Part shown: in pieces, positions 17,141 to 25,986 of the stretch | How positions within the stretch are numbered: position 1 is the stretch's first letter | How the letters are laid out: each line of letters starts with the position of its first letter | NCBI GenBank assembly: GCA_007753675.1 | Contig: CP036432.1 | Location: 1,834,394-1,898,393, forward strand | Origin: Stieleria magnilauensis | GTDB taxonomy: Bacteria > Planctomycetota > Planctomycetia > Pirellulales > Pirellulaceae | Reading direction: 5' to 3' | DNA length: 64,000 nt | Program-made: the position numbers and the translations under genes | The notes under the pieces: model-generated | Told to the model about the DNA's origin: nothing | Databases searched by the model: none | What the model saw: the letters and a program-made list of their open reading frames with translations, nothing else

Positions 17141-18206
17141 CGCGGTCTCCATCGTCAGCGGAGACGCGCGAATCCACCAGATCGGCGTAGCGTGCCGTCC
17201 GCACCAACGATCCACGCTCGCTTTCGTTTCGGGGGAATCCGAGCACGACGAAATACAGCGTGATCATGCCGCTGGAAAAAATCGACCACGCCACCTTGAT
17301 CAAATAGGGCGCCCCGCTGGGAGACAGAAACCCTTCGGTGAACGCTGCCAACACAAACATCGTCGCGCTGGCTGCCATGACCGGCACCGCGTCTCGTCCG
17401 GCTTGACGGACCGAGTCGACACGCGACAGCCCACGGGTGTAGAACAGCCCCATGCCCAATCGCAATCCCGCGCCGGCCGACAACGCGATCGCCGTGAGTT
17501 CAAAAGGACCATGCGCGGTCACAAATTCGAAGAAATGATCGGCCCCTTCGATCCCGTCGCGGGACATGTAACCGAAGGTCGCGCCCAGGACGATAGCGTT
17601 GTAGGCGAGTGTGACCAGACACGGAATCAACAGAATGCCATAGGCAAAACACTGCAGCCCGATCCCGGTGTTGTGGCGGATGTAGAACGCCGCCCGCGCG
17701 GTGTATTCTTCAGGACGCACCGCCAGCGGTTCCTTGAACGACTCCGCCGTCCCCTCCAACATCTTCGTGCCGCAGATCCGCTCGGCGAAACCTGGGAACT
17801 GTTCTTCACTGGCGCCCATCACCATCGAAAGCGCGAACAGTCCAAAGAAAACCAGCGTGGCGACGCGGACGCAGCCATCGTTGAAGATCCGTTGCGGGGC
17901 TTCCTGAAATAAGATGCGAATCCAACCGCCGGGGGCCGGGGTATGGGTGCGATAAAGCTGGTTGTGCGCGCGGGCGACTAACCGATGCAGGTAGGTGACG
18001 GTGTTAGGCGGTAGCTGGTAGGCATCGGCAAGTGCCAGGTCGGCGCAGGCCGCCCGATACAGCGAGGAAAACCGCGCCACGCCCGACGCCCCGCGGTGTT
18101 GGGGGCTGACCGAGTCCGTGCTGCCACGCAATTCCATCGCTTCGCACAAACGCTCCAGCTCCGTCCAATCGACGCGACGTTTTTCTAACAGCTTGGCGAC
18201 ATTCAC
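17130..18206 (-). CDS. SpoIIM-like (stage II sporulation protein M family) membrane protein
   Basis: GTG 18206 overlaps the RDD gene stop as GTGA and gives a 358-residue protein beginning VNVAKLLEKRRVDWTELERLCE. A soluble helical N-terminal third is followed by five or six membrane segments with the family-typical order: VATLVFFGLFALSMVMG, a large loop, then the IRHNTGIGLQCFAYGILLIPCLVTLAYNAIVLG region and the late HGPFELTAIALSAGAGLRLG motif. The family is widespread in non-sporulating bacteria next to RDD and MoxR genes, so no sporulation role is implied. It most likely forms a membrane complex with its operon partners. Confidence 0.9.
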   Translation of the reverse strand: MNVAKLLEKRRVDWTELERLCEAMELRGSTDSVSPQHRGASGVARFSSLYRAACADLALADAYQLPPNTVTYLHRLVARAHNQLYRTHTPAPGGWIRILFQEAPQRIFNDGCVRVATLVFFGLFALSMVMGASEEQFPGFAERICGTKMLEGTAESFKEPLAVRPEEYTARAAFYIRHNTGIGLQCFAYGILLIPCLVTLAYNAIVLGATFGYMSRDGIEGADHFFEFVTAHGPFELTAIALSAGAGLRLGMGLFYTRGLSRVDSVRQAGRDAVPVMAASATMFVLAAFTEGFLSPSGAPYLIKVAWSIFSSGMITLYFVVLGFPRNESERGSLVRTARYADLVDSRVSADDGDRDAT

Positions 18207-19312
18207 TGGCCGTCCCCCGCAGTCCGAGGTGGCTCGCTTGTCGGTGCGGCGGGTGCCGGAGCGGTTGCAGGTGGCAGCGGAGAAGGTTTCGCCGCCACGC
18301 TCGACGACGCATTGCTCCAAACGTCCGGACGCTGCGTTGTCTGTCGACGCTGAAGCGGTTGCCGCTGTGCCGGTTTCCCCAGTTCATCCGGAATCGCGCT
18401 TTGCAACGGCTCGGCCAACCCCGACGGTTTGTCGGCATCTTTGGCCAGCGGGCTGTAGCCGGCCAACGGCCCCAGATCGGCCGGCTCGGTCATTGAATCG
18501 GCCAGAAACGTTTTGTAATAAAGCGCGTACAACAGCAAGTCGGGGTCAATGTCCTGGCGGAATTCAAAACGTTCGATCAGCGGGTCGGACAGGTTTCGCG
18601 CAACTTCGCGGCGCCGCGGTGGGGTCAAAAAATGTCGCCGTTCGACATACGTTGCCAGGGTCCGCGCCATCTTTCGTGTGACCAAGTAATCGCCAGGAAC
18701 GTACGACGCCAGTGCCGGCACGCGTGCATCGTCGACTTTGGCGATCGGTAATTGCCATTTCCGCTCGTCCACCACGACCATCGTTCCGGCCGCCAAATCG
18801 CCCAGACGCTGCATCCGCTCGGTCATCATCATCGTGACCAGCCCGATGATGCCCGTGGGGATGAAGTAGATCGGCGGAACGTCGGGGTCCCAAGTATTGA
18901 TCGCCGCGACGGGCGCGAGGTCCGCGACGCGGAGCAAATTGCGAAGCAACGCGCTGCGTGGCGAAACAGGGCGGCCATCGACCTCGATCACGCGGATGCC
19001 ACAAAACCACTTCCCCACCGTGCGGCCGTTGAAATACGCCTCCCCGATCGTGCCGTAAAACCAATTGATCACAAAGATCAAGATCACGATGAAGGCAAAG
19101 GTCAGGGGGCCGTAAAACGTCGACAACGCGCTGAGCATGCCGCCGATGATCAATATCGCCAGCCCGACCCCCAAAATCACGCCCCAGCGGACCGCCAAAT
19201 CAATCAAATACGCCGGCAAACGACGGAACGGCCCCGCCAATTGGTACTCAAAGGCGATGTTCTCCGGCGTGACCACGGCGATGGTCGTGTCGAGCGGTTG
19301 GACTGCAGCCAT
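18203..19312 (-). CDS. RDD-family membrane protein
   Basis: The 369-residue protein starts at ATG 19312 (MAAVQPLDTTIAVVTPENI). The RDD domain covers about residues 20-180: AFEYQLAGPFRRLPAYLIDLAVRW with the family Arg and Asp, a WGVILGVGLAILIIGGML helix, the WFYGTIGEAYFNGRTVGKWFCGIRVI motif, and a third helix near IIGLVTMMM. A long cytosolic tail rich in Pro, Ala and Ser follows. It is the first gene of the coupled six-gene reverse operon. RDD proteins are membrane components, some implicated in transport; the role here is unknown. Confidence 0.9.
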   Translation of the reverse strand: MAAVQPLDTTIAVVTPENIAFEYQLAGPFRRLPAYLIDLAVRWGVILGVGLAILIIGGMLSALSTFYGPLTFAFIVILIFVINWFYGTIGEAYFNGRTVGKWFCGIRVIEVDGRPVSPRSALLRNLLRVADLAPVAAINTWDPDVPPIYFIPTGIIGLVTMMMTERMQRLGDLAAGTMVVVDERKWQLPIAKVDDARVPALASYVPGDYLVTRKMARTLATYVERRHFLTPPRRREVARNLSDPLIERFEFRQDIDPDLLLYALYYKTFLADSMTEPADLGPLAGYSPLAKDADKPSGLAEPLQSAIPDELGKPAQRQPLQRRQTTQRPDVWSNASSSVAAKPSPLPPATAPAPAAPTSEPPRTAGDGQ

Positions 19313-19449
19313 GCAAATGATTGAGAAGCGAAAATGGTCAACGGCGGTCCCCCGATTATCACCCCCCGAGGCCACAGGACGCAACCGTCGGGGATTTTTA
19401 AGTTTCAATTGGTGATCTCAAATCTTCTGACTCTAACGTTTTCTATGCA

Positions 19450-19687
19450 CCGGATTTTGCCGGATAGGCGAAGTCCGGAAGGCCCGGAGGGCCGGCAGAG
19501 TGGATGCCGATGGCGTGAGCCACCGGACATCATTTCAAGGAGTCTCTGAGGCCCAGCGGGCCGACACAGTTCCCCATCTATTAGCAATACCCGCAGCTCA
19601 TGAGACCGATTGTGCCGGCCTTTCAGGCCTCCGTGATCGAGGTCTTTCCATTCCGGTGGCTGACGCCCAATGCCACCTACTTTGTGG
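19450..19687. repeat. dispersed repeat field (family E, left copy)
   Basis: The segment contains GGCCCGGAGGGCC, GCCACCGGACATC, GGCCGGCCTTTCAGGCC-like pieces and ends with CCGGTGGCTGACGCCCAATG at 19653. A related copy in inverted orientation lies at 21188-21214 on the other side of the transposase gene. Confidence 0.65.
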
Positions 19688-21082
19688 TCATTCGGGTGGT
19701 ATATCATCGGGCTGCTGTTTTTTTCTTCGAAGTGACTTCTGGAATTTCGTTGTCTTTTGGCGCCGCGGGTGGGCTATGCGTGGGTAGCTGCGAGGCAATT
19801 TTCGATTGGGAAGTTTGCGGCCCGCTGCGCTCACCAAAGCGCCGTGATAAGCCAGCCTCCATTCCTCCAGGGTCGTAAGCTTTTCACGTAGCAGATGATG
19901 CTTGAACGTCGTCCAAACTCCCGTGAAGCTGAGCTCGCGAGGGTCAACTCGAATCAATTTCGCTGCTTGTTTGCGTAGCTGAGCGACAAGATTATAAGCG
20001 ATGATCGATCCCATTAGCTCCTTCATCACCGTGTCGACACTCTTGGCGCGAATGTTTTCTGTGTCCATCGTCACTTTGACATCGCGGATATCGAACTCCA
20101 CATCGTAGCGACGAACGTACAGGGCAGCGGCCGAGTGAGCGTCCGTCTCAAGGCTCGTCACGATCTCCAGCGTGTCTCCATTTTCAAGTTCAATTTGGTG
20201 GAGAAAGACTTCGATAGACGTGTCTTTACTAAGATCGAGATTGGTTCGGCGGTCCTTCGGTGTCGGCCGCCAAATCAAGTGAAACGTCTTGTACCCGTCC
20301 CCTTGGTCGACCAACGTAGCCGACTTGCGGTACGACCTGAATCGCTGTTTGGTCAGCCGCAGCACGAAGTCTTGATGATGTAATTGGCAGTGGTGGGCGA
20401 CATTAAAAATCCCAAAACCGCTATCAGCCAGAACGATCGAGCGTTTCGGGAGTCGTTCAATAATCGGCTTGGCTTGCTCAAGTTCACTTTTGTTGTCCGC
20501 TCCGTACATCGGATCGACTTGCGGCAACAACGCGCACCCGGTCTGCATTTCATTTGCGACCAGCAATCTCGCAATAGGCCAAACCGTCTCTCCGTGTTGG
20601 TTGGACGCCGGCGGGAACGCTTTCTGAAGTGCTTCGGTCGGAGGAAGCGTGATCGTCGTCCCATCGATAATGAATACACGTCGATCGAGAAAGGCTTTGG
20701 GAGCGCGGGAAGCAAGGTGATCGCAGATTCGATGGGAAAACTCTTCCACGACAGCGAGCGGAATCCTTTTTCTGGCGGCGTTGTAGGCCGAATTGTTTTC
20801 GGAAAGGCGATTCTCTTGAACCCTTCGATTGTCAGGCAAAATATCCGTATGATTTTTGAGCAAATCTGCGACGGCATCGGTTAGTGAGATGCCTCCTTCG
20901 AGCCGTTGTAAAACGAGTAGCCAGAGGGTCGGGGCCTGCGTATAGACCATCCGCGCGTTGGCACAATCGTGATCTTCAAAGACCCGTTGTAGTTTGGGTA
21001 ATTCAAGAAGCTCAGCCAGCAACGCTTTGGCTTTGCCAAAGCGAGACTCTTCATCGGCACCGAGTGTCGTCGGGTCGACCAT
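19688..21082 (-). mobile_element. IS4-family transposase, full length
   Basis: The 464-residue enzyme carries the DDE triad: D140 in FIIDGTT, D220 in VLADSGFG and E329. The IS4 Y-(2)-R-(3)-E-(6)-K signature is exact (Y322, R325, E329, K336 in YVRRYDVEFDIRDVK). Length and order are normal for IS4, with no frameshift, so it is probably active or recently active. The C-terminus is basic. It is not the same element as the partial transposase at 2-607, which differs in sequence around the signature. Inverted terminal repeats of the element itself could not be placed with confidence. Confidence 0.93.
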
Positions 21083-21187
21083 GGCGATTCCCAGTCAGAA
21101 AGGCAGTAAGTGTAAACTTACCTGCCAGGCGCAAAAATCGTGCCAAAACCGGGTTTTTGGGACCGCGCCACCCGATAGGGTCCAGAA

Positions 21188-21247
21188 TAGGTGGCATTGG
21201 GCTGACGCCACCGGCAAGCATTGTGCCAGCCCTCCGAGGCTTCACCG
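21188..21247. repeat. family E repeat, right inverted copy
   Basis: TAGGTGGCATTGGGCTGACGCCACCGG is the inverted counterpart of 19653-19679 (CCGGTGGCTGACGCCCAATGCC and following bases). The pair brackets the IS4 transposase. Confidence 0.65.
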
Positions 21248-21273
21248 CGAACAAACATAGAAAACGCTAGAGT

Positions 21274-21343
21274 CTGAAACCTGAAACCTGAAACCTGAAA
21301 CCTGAAACCTGAAACCTGAAACCTGAAACCTGAAACCTGAAAC
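21274..21343. repeat. ten exact copies of the heptamer CTGAAAC
   Basis: Exactly ten tandem copies fill 70 bases and end 42 bases before the ATG of the Nramp-like gene. A 7-bp unit in this position could change promoter or leader spacing when copy number slips. Confidence 0.95.
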
Positions 21344-21385
21344 CCCAAAACCCCCGCCCGCTCCGGCTCTGCTAAACTTTCCGCC

Positions 21386-22918
21386 ATGAATCAAGATCAA
21401 AGCGAAATCATTTCCCCTCCGACCTCGTTTGGGCGGATTCTATTGGCGGTAGGGCCGGGGCTGATCGTGGCCGGGTCGATCGTCGGAAGTGGCGAATTGA
21501 TCGCCACGACCAAGACAGGAGCCGAGTCGGGATTCAGTTTGTTGTGGCTGATCGTGATCGGTTGCGTGATCAAGGTATTTGCGCAAATCGAATTCGGACG
21601 CTACGCATTGATCAGTGGCAAAACCACGCTGGTGGCGCTCGACGAAGTGCCGGGGCCGCGGATCAAGGGGCGTGGGAACTGGTTGGTGTGGTACTGGTTG
21701 ATCATGTGGCTGGCCAGCATTTCGCAATTGGGCGGCATCGTCGGCGGCGTCGGTCAGGCGTTGTCGATCAGCGCCCCGCTGACGCAGCAAGGCGTCGCGT
21801 ACAACCAGGCCGCCGACGCAGAGCAACTGGCCCGTTTCGACGCGTTTCGCGCCGCACATGATCGCGGCGAATCCGAATTCGAAGTCTCCACGCCGAACAC
21901 CTGGGTCAGCTACGACGCCAGCTATCAACCGGCAACCCCGGGCGAACACCGACAGCCCCATGACACGGCGATCTGGGCCATCCTGATCTCGCTGATCACC
22001 AGCGTGATCTTGGTCGTGGGACGCTACAACCTGATTCAATCGTTTTCCACTGCGCTGGTGGCGTCGTTCACGCTGTTGGTCGTCGTCAACGTTTACTGGT
22101 TGCAAAGCGAAGCCGAATTCGCCTTTAGCGCCAAAGAGTTTCTTTCCGGGTTGATGTTTTCGTTCCCGGAAAAGACGGCGGGGGTCAGCCCGATTCGCAC
22201 CGCGCTGGCGACATTCGGGATCATCGGTGTCGGTGCCGCCGAACTGATCACGTACCCGTATTGGTGTCTGGAAAAGGGCTACGGAAAATTCACCGGCAAG
22301 AACGATGGCAGCCAAGCGTGGAAGCAGCGTGCGGCCGGATGGATGCGGGTGATGCACGTCGATGCATGGGGGGCGATGCTGATCTACACCTTCGCCACCA
22401 TCGCGTTCTACTTGCTAGGCGCCTCGGTCCTGCATCGGATCGGATTGAACCCCGAGAAAGGCGACATGGTGCGGACCTTGGCGGTGATGTTCCAGCCGGT
22501 TTTCTCGGAATGGGCCGCCACGGTGTTTTTGTTCGGTGCCCTGGCGGTGTTGTATTCGACGTTCTTTGTCGCCAACGCATCGCACGCGAGAACGTTTTCC
22601 GATGCGCTCCGCGTGATCGGCTTGATCGCCCACGACGAACAGACGCGAGACCGCTGGATCCGGATCCTCAGCGGCGTTTTCCCGATCCTCTGCGTGGTCA
22701 TTTTCATCGCTTTTCCCGCGCCAGCCCAACTGGTTCTGATCAGCGGGATCGCCCAAGGCATCATGTTGCCGATGCTGGCCGCAGCGGCTTTGTTTTTCCG
22801 CTACAAACGCTCGGTCGAGGGTTTGGAACCGAACAAGCTCTGGGACACGTTCCTGTGGTTGTCCGCCGCGGCGATGCTGGTCACCGGCGCGTGGACCTTC
22901 TACGCCCAGTTCATCTAG
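21386..22918 (+). CDS. Nramp-related transporter lacking the canonical metal motif
   Basis: The 510-residue protein has about eleven membrane helices and the Nramp fold signature order, starting GPGLIVAGSIVGSGELIATTKTGAE. In classical Nramp metal transporters TM1 carries DPGN and TM6 carries an MPH motif that bind the metal. Here TM1 reads GSIVGSGE and the TM6 region reads IGVGAAELITYPYW, so those ligands are missing. A large hydrophilic insert (about residues 133-200) follows TM4. It therefore belongs to the superfamily but may carry another substrate. The heptamer repeat lies just upstream and a large hairpin just downstream. Confidence 0.82.
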   Translation: MNQDQSEIISPPTSFGRILLAVGPGLIVAGSIVGSGELIATTKTGAESGFSLLWLIVIGCVIKVFAQIEFGRYALISGKTTLVALDEVPGPRIKGRGNWLVWYWLIMWLASISQLGGIVGGVGQALSISAPLTQQGVAYNQAADAEQLARFDAFRAAHDRGESEFEVSTPNTWVSYDASYQPATPGEHRQPHDTAIWAILISLITSVILVVGRYNLIQSFSTALVASFTLLVVVNVYWLQSEAEFAFSAKEFLSGLMFSFPEKTAGVSPIRTALATFGIIGVGAAELITYPYWCLEKGYGKFTGKNDGSQAWKQRAAGWMRVMHVDAWGAMLIYTFATIAFYLLGASVLHRIGLNPEKGDMVRTLAVMFQPVFSEWAATVFLFGALAVLYSTFFVANASHARTFSDALRVIGLIAHDEQTRDRWIRILSGVFPILCVVIFIAFPAPAQLVLISGIAQGIMLPMLAAAALFFRYKRSVEGLEPNKLWDTFLWLSAAAMLVTGAWTFYAQFI

Positions 22919-22942
22919 TCGTCTATCGCAGCTCATTTTTCG

Positions 22943-23020
22943 GGTAGTGGACGAGGCGACGAGTCCTCTGTTGTCGGCATACTGGCAGAGGACTCGTCGC
23001 CTCGTCCACTACCGCCTACC
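22943..23020. repeat. family B palindrome, possible terminator of the Nramp-like gene
   Basis: GGTAGTGGACGAGGCGACGA and the mirrored TCGTCGCCTCGTCCACTACC form a stem of nearly 30 bp starting 24 bases after the stop at 22918. The same sequence recurs as an array at 36984-37195. Confidence 0.88.
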
Positions 23021-23070
23021 GGAAAACCAAGGTGCGGCGGAAGACTAGAGATCACACGGAAATGAAGGGT

Positions 23071-24711
23071 CTATTCGTCCAGAAACACGTGATCGGGTTG
23101 AACGGACTTGTACCATTCACGCCATTTCCGTTGAGCCGTTCGGACCTCGGCATTGGTCGGCTCATCAGGCATACCAAAGCCTTCGAATTTTCGGCTGATA
23201 AAGCGTAGTCCGTCGCGTGCGTAGGAGCGGACAATTTGGTCGGGATCACTCAGTGCAAAGATCAACGCGGGGGCGACACGCAGCTCGTCGCTGGCTCCGA
23301 GCACCTTGGCCGAAACGCGTCGGGCCTGCCACGACCGGCTGCCGCGAAGCAGGCGAGAAAGTCGCTCGAGCTGTGCGGTTCGTTCCACCGGGTCGGTCGG
23401 CAGTTTCGCGTTGTCGATCATCGCTTTCCCGTCCAACTCGTCGGCATTGTCGCTTTCGAGCAGTTCCAGCATGTTGGACACCGATTCGGCCGGCACCGGA
23501 GAAACCGCTTGGCCGTTCTGCATCTTCGCACCGCTGACATCTTCACCGAACCCGAAACCACCGATCGTCGAGGCACTGGCTCCGGCACCGAGCGACTTTT
23601 TGGTGCTTCGGATCAGGAATAAGATCGCAAAGCAGGTGTTGCCCGGTCCGAAGATGTGTTGCGTTTCGCCCCAGCCACCCTCGGGCTTCTGCGACCGTCT
23701 CAGTTCACCCACGATTCGGTTGTACCAATCCGGTTCCGACTCGATCGGCAAACCCCGAGCGATGTCGAGGAAACTGCGATAACGTTCGGTGGTGTAGCAG
23801 GTGTAGTAGTAGTAACGGTCGTTGACGTGATTCGGCGTCGGGTTGGCTCTCAGCCAGTTCTCCATGCGGCCGATCGCCCCGAAGATGGCGTCTTTCTTGA
23901 TCCGAGCGTTGTTGGCCTTGCGGGCCGTGTTTTCATCATTGCGCAGCACTTTGACCGCTTTGGGTAGCCCTACAATCCCCGCTTCCTCGGCCGTTTTGCT
24001 CGATCCCCACATGCCCATGACGTCACCGGCGATCAACAGCGTCGCCCCGGCGGCGAGCGACATGCCTTCGGTGATCCGTTCCTGCTGGATTAAGCGACCT
24101 CCGGAGGGAATCTCGCCCTGGTAAGGCCACGCGCCGCGGATATCTTGGACCTTGAAGAACCACTCCATCGTCAGTTGCAGGCGACTGTAGTCGACCTTGT
24201 ATCCGAGTCGGTCGAGCGTCCACAGCGCCAAGATCACGTATTGGGTTTGCGACGTGTCGCCCTTCTTTTCTTGCGGATAGGTGTAGGATCCGTGATCGGG
24301 CTGGACCTCGTCAAAGTAACGCAGCAGCGTGGTGAGTTCTTTGCGATATAAGTCCGGATCGACTTCGCAAAACAGCAACGTCGACACCGCCGCGTGGTAG
24401 TTGGATTTAAATTCCTGGCTCCGAGAAACGATGCCGACAAACTTTTTCGCCTGTTCCAGCCCCTCTTGCACCACCGGATTGGTCGGATCGGGTGCCGCTT
24501 TCATGATCGTGTAAGCCGCCAGAACCAGCTCACCCTCGTCGGTAAACTTGGTCGATTCCAGGTATCCGATCGCCCGGCTCACCATTTGCTGCACCGCCGG
24601 ATCTTCCGGCTTGATGGCCTGGGCGGTGGGGCTGACGACGAGTTGCAGGGAGACGGCCAACAAGCCGCCGAGGAGGACGAAACGATTCTGGCGTTGCATC
24701 AGAGAGACCAT
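23071..24711 (-). CDS. secreted protein with prenyltransferase/terpene-cyclase-like toroid and C-terminal HEAT-like repeats
   Basis: From ATG 24711 the product is 546 residues; Met 24699 is an alternative. The signal peptide runs to PTAQA. Residues about 35-400 contain repeated helices with motifs of the alpha/alpha toroid family: QTQYVILALWTLDRLGY, WFFKVQDIRGAWPYQ, SLAAGATLLIAGD and GGWGETQHIFGPGNTCFAILFL. The last 120 residues look HEAT-like (VAPALIFALSDPDQIVRSYARDGL). No DxDD or other cyclase catalytic motif is evident, so a binding role is more likely than catalysis. Related proteins are common in planctomycetes and their function is unknown. Confidence 0.75.
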   Translation of the reverse strand: MVSLMQRQNRFVLLGGLLAVSLQLVVSPTAQAIKPEDPAVQQMVSRAIGYLESTKFTDEGELVLAAYTIMKAAPDPTNPVVQEGLEQAKKFVGIVSRSQEFKSNYHAAVSTLLFCEVDPDLYRKELTTLLRYFDEVQPDHGSYTYPQEKKGDTSQTQYVILALWTLDRLGYKVDYSRLQLTMEWFFKVQDIRGAWPYQGEIPSGGRLIQQERITEGMSLAAGATLLIAGDVMGMWGSSKTAEEAGIVGLPKAVKVLRNDENTARKANNARIKKDAIFGAIGRMENWLRANPTPNHVNDRYYYYTCYTTERYRSFLDIARGLPIESEPDWYNRIVGELRRSQKPEGGWGETQHIFGPGNTCFAILFLIRSTKKSLGAGASASTIGGFGFGEDVSGAKMQNGQAVSPVPAESVSNMLELLESDNADELDGKAMIDNAKLPTDPVERTAQLERLSRLLRGSRSWQARRVSAKVLGASDELRVAPALIFALSDPDQIVRSYARDGLRFISRKFEGFGMPDEPTNAEVRTAQRKWREWYKSVQPDHVFLDE

Positions 24712-24963
24712 GCTGACGTCGAGGAAAAGGCTGTCGCGGGCCGCAAGAGAAGGGGCCGGCACTGGATCGGACAAGTATAGCACAACGGCTGGAAAGTGGC
24801 GATTATGGAGTTGTCCGTCCGCACGGCCTGGATCCCGCCGACAATATCAGCGAATTCACGCAAGTGGCCGATCCTACCGGAGGGATAATAGCGAGTAGCC
24901 AAAGGTAACCGCAGCGTCACCTCCGGGAACTGGCTGCAACCCCGTCCGGAAACGCGGTAATTG

Positions 24964-25079
24964 TTAGCGGTAGGGCGCGAGCCCTCCGGTACTTCGGGAA
25001 CGATTGAGGGACCGGAGGGCTTGCGCCCTGCCGCTAACACCTCGTCAAACGCCGAAAACAAATGCTTCACAGCGTTGCC
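24964..25079. repeat. single family A palindrome with right terminus
   Basis: TTAGCGGTAGGGCGCGAGCC begins at 24964 and the mirrored arm ends CCGCTAA at 25037. The terminus GCTTCACAGCGTTGCC, identical to the right end of the array at 15359-16034, follows at 25064-25079. Confidence 0.9.
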
Positions 25080-25161
25080 CGTCCCGGGGTAAGCCCACGA
25101 TCGCGTGAACGATCACTCGCTCCAAACCGCCGCTCCTCACGGGGCAACCCCTCCCGTCCTT

Positions 25162-25986
25162 TCACAGCGGATAGCCGAGCTGCTGCAACGCCTCTTGATA
25201 ACGTTCGTTGAACGCGGCGATCTGCTCGGCCGTCATTTCGTCTTTGTATCCCCCGCTGACGCCGCGGCGGACGAAGCGTTTTTCCGCGGGCCACAGTTTG
25301 TTGTCCCAGCCGAATCGCCGCTCACGATCCTGCATTCGATCGACTCGGGTAGAGTCGGCGATCGCGGCAAGTTCCGCCGTGCCCAGGTCCAATTGCATGA
25401 ACGTCGCGATACGTCGCAATTGGTTCCCACAGTCAGTCTTCAAATCCTCGTAGCGGACCGTCAGAATCTCTGCGTCAAAGGGGTTCTGTTGCCAGGCGAT
25501 CACGTGGCGATGCCATTGTCCCCAACGCATCTCCACCCGGCCGGCGATCATGTCGTCCAAATCGTCCGCCTCGCCGAGCGCTTCGTTGAAACTGCGATAG
25601 GAACACAGCACGTCACGTCCATCACGCACGATGTTCAACACCCGCTTGTAATCGGGGTGCGGAAGCGCGTGGGTCTTGAAGCACGTGATCGGCAAGAAAC
25701 GTTTGTAAAACGCCTTGTAATGAATATCCGGGACGAGTTCCTGGACCAGCGAATCGGGCGCGTGGCTCGGGTCGAGCCGATACAGCATGGCGGCGACCAT
25801 CAGCTGCAGCCACGTGTTTCCCGACTTGGGATAGCCGGCGATGAAGACGTCGGAATCCTGAAACAGGTCCGTCGGAATGAACGCATCGGCGTGTCTGGCC
25901 AAAGCGTCACGCTCGGCCGTCAAGGTCTCAATCTCGGCACGTAAGATTCGTCTTGCGATTCGCTTTAAGATGGTTTCGTCTCCCAT
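25162..25986 (-). CDS. PAPS-dependent sulfotransferase
   Basis: The 274-residue enzyme has the 5'-phosphosulfate loop GYPKSGNTWL (51-60), catalytic-type His in CFKTHALP (H106), the 3'-phosphate segment IVRDGRDVLCSY (119-130) and the late RRGVSGGYKDEM segment. It transfers sulfate from PAPS to a hydroxyl or amino acceptor. Its ATG overlaps the end of the Wzt-like ATPase gene by 22 bases, and the operon encodes glycosyltransferases and a glycan exporter, so an exported or precursor glycan is the likely acceptor. The last three helical segments are normal and no truncation is seen. Confidence 0.9.
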   Translation of the reverse strand: MGDETILKRIARRILRAEIETLTAERDALARHADAFIPTDLFQDSDVFIAGYPKSGNTWLQLMVAAMLYRLDPSHAPDSLVQELVPDIHYKAFYKRFLPITCFKTHALPHPDYKRVLNIVRDGRDVLCSYRSFNEALGEADDLDDMIAGRVEMRWGQWHRHVIAWQQNPFDAEILTVRYEDLKTDCGNQLRRIATFMQLDLGTAELAAIADSTRVDRMQDRERRFGWDNKLWPAEKRFVRRGVSGGYKDEMTAEQIAAFNERYQEALQQLGYPL

